Shown here: piece by piece, positions 33,281-37,195 of the stretch
Layout of the letters: every line of letters begins with the position of its first letter
Numbering within the stretch: the stretch's first letter is position 1
From: an uncultured Prevotellaceae bacterium
GTDB taxonomy: Bacteria > Bacteroidota > Bacteroidia > Bacteroidales > Bacteroidaceae
Assembly: GCA_902774795.1 (NCBI GenBank)
Contig: CACYKA010000030.1
Span: 1-37,195 of the forward strand
Length of the DNA: 37,195 bases
Direction of reading: 5' to 3'
Notes under the pieces: generated by a model
Told to the model about the DNA's origin: nothing
The model's input: the letters and a program-made list of their open reading frames with translations, nothing else
The model's database searches: none
Program-made: the position numbers and the translations under genes

Positions 33281-33325
33281 CTGTATATACTTGATGGGTA
33301 ACTCGGTACAATTAGGGGGTAAGTC
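33275..33325 (+). repeat. Three ~21-bp degenerate repeats before mcrB
   Basis: GGGTAACTG, GGGTAACTCGG and GGGTAAGTCGG occur at 33275, 33296 and 33317. The first overlaps the receiver gene's stop codon. The 71-bp gap they fill is the only real gap within the methyltransferase-to-nuclease block, so they may be an operator or an mRNA element controlling the restriction genes. Confidence 0.6.
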
Positions 33326-33351
33326 GGAATATTAATTTTGAAGTAAAGAAT

Positions 33352-34962
33352 ATGGAATATAATCTTAAGGAACTCGTTGCTTCAATGTGGGAGCATAGAA
33401 AGAATAAAGATTTTGAGCGTAAAAGCTTGATGACCTCATATCGTGGATTATCTGTGAAAGCTAGTATAGGTATGACAGGGGTTATATCAAGGATACCTTG
33501 GATTTCATATTGTGCAGAAGGCCAAGAAACTCAAAAAGGTATATATCCCGTTTTGCTATTCTATGGGACACCGGAATTCTTAGAGAAAAACAAAAATAAA
33601 ACCATAATTAAGAAGATAGTCTTAGCATATGGGGTAAGTGCAACTAAAATACCAGATGTTTTGTGGGGAGCAGAAGTTAAATACAAGAAGACAATAGGAG
33701 ATTCATTTGTAGATTGGGGGTATGAAACATCTGATAACGGAATTAAAAAATATAATTCTTCTTATGTCTATAAAACATATGATTGGACAGATAACATAAA
33801 TTTTGATAATATCCAGAAAGATGTTGACCAATTAATTGATATCTATAAAAAGATAATATCAGGCCCAAATTTGAATTCAATGGAGAACAATGATAATATG
33901 AAAAAGGTTTCAGGACAATTAACAGATAATAATAAGACTGTTATCAACTTCTTGAAAATAAATCCCTCTCAGATTATTTATTATGGAGCTCCTGGAACGG
34001 GAAAGTCATATACAATTAGGAAGAAAGAAAAAGCAGGACTCTGCTGCATTCGTACAACATTTCATCCTGATTGCGATTACGCAACTTTCGTTGGCTGCTA
34101 TAAGCCACATCTTAATCAAGAGCTAAATAAGTTGACATACGAGTTCGTAGAGCAGTCATTTCTGTCGACGTATATAAAAGCATGGCAGAATCCTCAACAG
34201 GAAATAGCGTTGGTAATAGAAGAAATAAATCGAGGTAATTGTGCTCAGATATTTGGTGATTTATTTCAGCTTTTGGACCGTGATGAAGATGGATGGAGTA
34301 CTTATCCAATAAAGGCTGATACAGATATCTGCAATTTTCTATCATCTTTGTCTATAATAGGCTACTCAGAAACAATGAAAGCACGTTATGGCAGTGATAA
34401 AGAAGGATATATTTATTTGGCTCTTCCACCAAATATGAGCCTATTGGCCACAATGAACACCAGTGATCAAAGCCTGTTCCCCATTGACTCGGCCTTCAAG
34501 CGCCGTTGGGAGTGGAAGTACATCAAGATAAAGGAAGGTCGAGACGAGAATGGCAATAAGCTTGACTGGAAAGTTAATGTTAAGATGGACGAATCGGGCA
34601 CATTGTTGTCTTGGTGGGATTTCATCAAGAAAATCAACGAGATTATTGCCTCTATGACATCGAGTGCTGATAAGCAGTTGGGCTACTTCTTCTGCTGTGC
34701 CAAAGATGGTGTGATAGACGAAGAGACATTCGTTTCGAAGGTGATATTCTATCTGTGGAATGATGTGTTCAAGGACTATGGCTTTGAAGATGTTTCGCTG
34801 TTCCGCTACACCACAAAAGATGAGGATGGAAAGGATGCGGAAAAGGATCTGACTTTCCCAGACTTCTATGATGAAGAAGGTGAGAAGGTGAATACTGAGC
34901 GACTGACCGACTTTGTAAAGAAAGTGATGTCGTGGAAGAAGACAAATGCTGAACAAGACTGA
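33352..34962 (+). CDS. mcrB: McrB-type AAA+ GTPase with MrcB_N (DUF3578)-like DNA-recognition domain
   Basis: The motor subunit of a type IV-like (McrBC) restriction complex. The N-terminal ~175 residues resemble the MrcB_N/DUF3578 module (SYRGLSVKASIGMTGVISRIPWISY, KGIYPVLLFYG), which in relatives recognises modified or specific DNA. The AAA+ domain has Walker A GAPGTGKSY (212-220), Walker B LVIEEINRGN (287-296), the McrB GTPase motif MNTSD (368-372), and a following AFKRRWEW. Length is 536 aa. It overlaps the nuclease gene by one base (TGATG). Base use changes abruptly near 34440: AT-rich before, C/G-ending codons after, as if the 3' part came from another allele. Confidence 0.92.
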   Translation: MEYNLKELVASMWEHRKNKDFERKSLMTSYRGLSVKASIGMTGVISRIPWISYCAEGQETQKGIYPVLLFYGTPEFLEKNKNKTIIKKIVLAYGVSATKIPDVLWGAEVKYKKTIGDSFVDWGYETSDNGIKKYNSSYVYKTYDWTDNINFDNIQKDVDQLIDIYKKIISGPNLNSMENNDNMKKVSGQLTDNNKTVINFLKINPSQIIYYGAPGTGKSYTIRKKEKAGLCCIRTTFHPDCDYATFVGCYKPHLNQELNKLTYEFVEQSFLSTYIKAWQNPQQEIALVIEEINRGNCAQIFGDLFQLLDRDEDGWSTYPIKADTDICNFLSSLSIIGYSETMKARYGSDKEGYIYLALPPNMSLLATMNTSDQSLFPIDSAFKRRWEWKYIKIKEGRDENGNKLDWKVNVKMDESGTLLSWWDFIKKINEIIASMTSSADKQLGYFFCCAKDGVIDEETFVSKVIFYLWNDVFKDYGFEDVSLFRYTTKDEDGKDAEKDLTFPDFYDEEGEKVNTERLTDFVKKVMSWKKTNAEQD

Positions 34963-37195
34963 TGTATATCCTATTTGAAGAACACCAATATGAAAGCCGC
35001 CTTGTTGAAAAGGTCCTAAAGGACATCTACGTTCTGCAAGATGTCAACAAGAAGGTGAGCGTGCAGTATGTAGGATATTTCTATAATCCGCATCTGCATG
35101 ATTGTGTGTTCATTCTGCCGAAGGTGTTGCTGACGGAGCAGGAAACGTTAGTCGGCATGGAATTGCCAACAGGTGAACAGGTAAGTCCCGAGCAAGTACT
35201 GACACCAGAGGAACAGAAGAAACTGAGTAAAGAATATCGAAAGTTTATTTACGAATTCTCTGTATGGATATATCGTGCATTGAGTGTTTTCTATAAGGCT
35301 AATCCTGACAGTAAGGCCATCCTTTACAAACATCTGCCGCAGGCTGGCAGGGGCAGACGCTATCGGGCCAACACTTACCTGGATATTGTGTTGTCGCTAA
35401 TCTCTTTTAATCAAGAGAATAGGGACTTTGTTTTGTTTACCATCAAGAACTTGCATAGGGGTAACAACAAAATCAACTGGACGCGAACTATCAGCCACTC
35501 TCAGGCTTTTGTACAAGATGACGACGTGGTCTATCTGAATCCTGTCAACAAGAAGCGAATTGTCAACTATGAGGAAGAGCTGTTCGTTATCTTCTATAGC
35601 ATACTGAACTATCTGAATAATGAATATGGTTTTCATACGCCCATCAATATTCAGTATGAATTGATAACTGGTAAGCAGTTCTTACAGTATTTACATGGTA
35701 TGGGCAAGGCAAGGCTCATGCAGATCAAATATAAATACTTCTCTGACAAAGCCTTGCAACTATGGGATTTGTGCTATGCCTTCTTTGAAAACTCGTACCG
35801 TATCGCTATCAATACCCATGCCCAGGAGTATATCCTGGCCAAGAGTTTCAACGTGGTATTTGAAGCCATGATTGACGAACTGATAGGCACACCACACAAT
35901 AGAATACCTAAAGGACTGGCAGATCAAGACGATGGCAAGCGGGTTGACCACATGTACGCAGACCTGGCCTTGACATCGGCTGATGCCCAGAAGAACAGAG
36001 AGGTATATTATATAGGGGATAGTAAGTACTATAAGAGTGGACATCCGCTGACTTCAGAATCTATCTATAAACAATACACTTATGCAAGAAATGTAATTCA
36101 GTGGAATGTCAATCTGTTTGCTGCGGATGATTCACGATTTGACAAGAAAGAAAAGGAAGCACGCAATGAAGACAAAAAGCATTTCGACAATATTCATTTG
36201 CAAGACAATTGTCTGACGGAAGGATATGATGTGATTCCAAACTTTTTTATCAGTGCTTTTGTCTATAAAGACCATCGGTATAACGATGGAGAGAACAACA
36301 TACGTAAGCATACCAAAAACGGGGAACATTGCACAAGGGTTTCTTATCAGTTTCCTGACAGACTTTTTGACAGAGACACACTTTTCCTTTCTCAATATGA
36401 CGTCAACTTCCTCTATATTCTCTTCTTGTATGGCCGTAATAAATCCAATGAGAAAGCGCAATGGAAGCAGCATGTGCGGAAGATTTTCCGTGACGAAATA
36501 CGTGCTGTGATAGAAAAAGAATTCAAAATCTATGCTATGCGTGCCCGATTGGGGGTAGATGGAGCACTATATCTGCAACAACATTTCTATGAGTTAAATG
36601 GTCGGGTGTTCCAACCATATGGAGAAAATAGGGAAATGTATTTTGCATACGCTCGCCCTCAGAAAAATCTGGAAGGTACACAGCAGCAATATGATGAGTT
36701 GTCGAAGTACTTTGTTATCACAGAATGTGGCATGGGAAAAGATCCTCAAGAGGAATTGAAGTCTAGGGTTGATGCAGAAATGGGTAGAACCGTCGTTACG
36801 CCTCAATGGCTGACCCTGCACTATCTGGAAAGAAATGCTGATGGAGGAATTATGGTGGGCTATTATAGGTCTGAGGAACACTTGAAGTGGATTATGGGCA
36901 ATAACGATAAAGGGAGCCTAGTGTATAATGCGCGTCTGAAACTAAAAGGTGAAGAACCAAGAGATGGCGCTCACTCTGCTGACTTTTATAAAAAGAAAAA
37001 TGTTCAATTCGTTATTCTTTATACTGATGGTGTGGAAGAAACAGGAGAGTATCATGTGTTCCATGTAAAGGACACAGCCAGCAAGGTAACAGAGGAGCGT
37101 ATGAAAGGTACGTGGTATCCATTCGAAGTAAAAGGCCCTCATTTCTTCTTCCGCTTCGACGAGGAGATAACCTTGGGGAAATTAAATATAGTAGG
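34962..37195 (+). CDS. McrC/LlaJI-like PD-(D/E)XK restriction nuclease subunit (cut by window edge)
   Basis: Open from the ATG at 34962 to the right edge (744 complete codons, no stop), so it is much larger than E. coli McrC (about 350 aa). The first ~250 residues match the style of McrC/LlaJI partners that contact McrB. The nuclease core has E301 (FNVVFEAMIDELIG), D329 (KRVDHMYADL) and D353-S-K355 (YYIGDSKYYK), a good PD-(D/E)XK set. A long C-terminal region beyond about residue 400 is of unknown fold and has no McrC counterpart that I know. Coupling to the GTPase gene identifies it as the cleaving subunit. The family name (McrC versus LlaJI) is my best guess from motif layout. Confidence 0.8.
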   Translation, partial: MYILFEEHQYESRLVEKVLKDIYVLQDVNKKVSVQYVGYFYNPHLHDCVFILPKVLLTEQETLVGMELPTGEQVSPEQVLTPEEQKKLSKEYRKFIYEFSVWIYRALSVFYKANPDSKAILYKHLPQAGRGRRYRANTYLDIVLSLISFNQENRDFVLFTIKNLHRGNNKINWTRTISHSQAFVQDDDVVYLNPVNKKRIVNYEEELFVIFYSILNYLNNEYGFHTPINIQYELITGKQFLQYLHGMGKARLMQIKYKYFSDKALQLWDLCYAFFENSYRIAINTHAQEYILAKSFNVVFEAMIDELIGTPHNRIPKGLADQDDGKRVDHMYADLALTSADAQKNREVYYIGDSKYYKSGHPLTSESIYKQYTYARNVIQWNVNLFAADDSRFDKKEKEARNEDKKHFDNIHLQDNCLTEGYDVIPNFFISAFVYKDHRYNDGENNIRKHTKNGEHCTRVSYQFPDRLFDRDTLFLSQYDVNFLYILFLYGRNKSNEKAQWKQHVRKIFRDEIRAVIEKEFKIYAMRARLGVDGALYLQQHFYELNGRVFQPYGENREMYFAYARPQKNLEGTQQQYDELSKYFVITECGMGKDPQEELKSRVDAEMGRTVVTPQWLTLHYLERNADGGIMVGYYRSEEHLKWIMGNNDKGSLVYNARLKLKGEEPRDGAHSADFYKKKNVQFVILYTDGVEETGEYHVFHVKDTASKVTEERMKGTWYPFEVKGPHFFFRFDEEITLGKLNIV

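Overview
This window looks like a chromosomal segment of a Bacteroidales bacterium, most likely Prevotella or a close relative. The signs are Bacteroidetes-type promoters (TTTG, about 19 bp, then TAnnTTTG), almost no Shine-Dalgarno sequences, lipoprotein versions of the RND adaptor and outer-membrane factor, an HU-related histone-like protein of the longer Bacteroidales type, and many short tandem repeats between genes. I saw no tRNA, rRNA, CRISPR array or transposase gene. Family assignments rest on motif and sequence recognition only; no database search was run.

Left part (1-11.6 kb), envelope functions. A divergent HU-like gene runs off the left edge. A roughly 900 bp AT-rich intergenic region follows, then a same-strand run: CPA2 cation/proton antiporter, RND adaptor, RND pump, TolC-type outer-membrane factor, TonB-dependent receptor, and a separately promoted outer-membrane protein with its own strong terminator.

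Middle (11.6-24.1 kb), metabolism. hisH-hisA-hisF-hisI-hisE, ftsE, lysC, a secreted GH43 glycosidase and ribD-ribE-ribBA-ribH are packed on one strand with overlaps or gaps of at most 74 bp, so they could be one long transcript. hisI and hisE, usually fused in this phylum, are separated by eight 7-bp repeats. A DUF1846 protein and a small TSCPD-domain protein follow.

Transition (24.0-25.9 kb), genomic scar tissue. A ~90-100 bp direct duplication of the TSCPD gene end plus its terminator flanks an internally deleted hsp20 gene. Then come a 22-bp-period repeat array, a ~400 bp element with terminal inverted repeats, and a 14-codon remnant that looks like the start of a type I restriction hsdM gene, still carrying a near-perfect promoter.

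Right part (25.9-37.2 kb), a defence island. It begins with an OLD/ABC-type ATPase and a TOPRIM-like DUF3226 partner, then dinD. A degraded second copy of the TOPRIM gene's 3' end follows and overlaps the start of a DNA methyltransferase. After that come a large protein carrying two GHKL ATPase modules (MORC/HSP90-like at the N-terminus, histidine-kinase-like at the C-terminus), a receiver-like protein, an McrB-type AAA GTPase, and a large PD-(D/E)XK nuclease (McrC/LlaJI-like) cut by the window edge. Methyltransferase to nuclease are tightly spaced on one strand. I read this as a restriction system in which a two-component-like sensor pair sits beside an McrBC effector, and it is the best candidate for an under-described system here.
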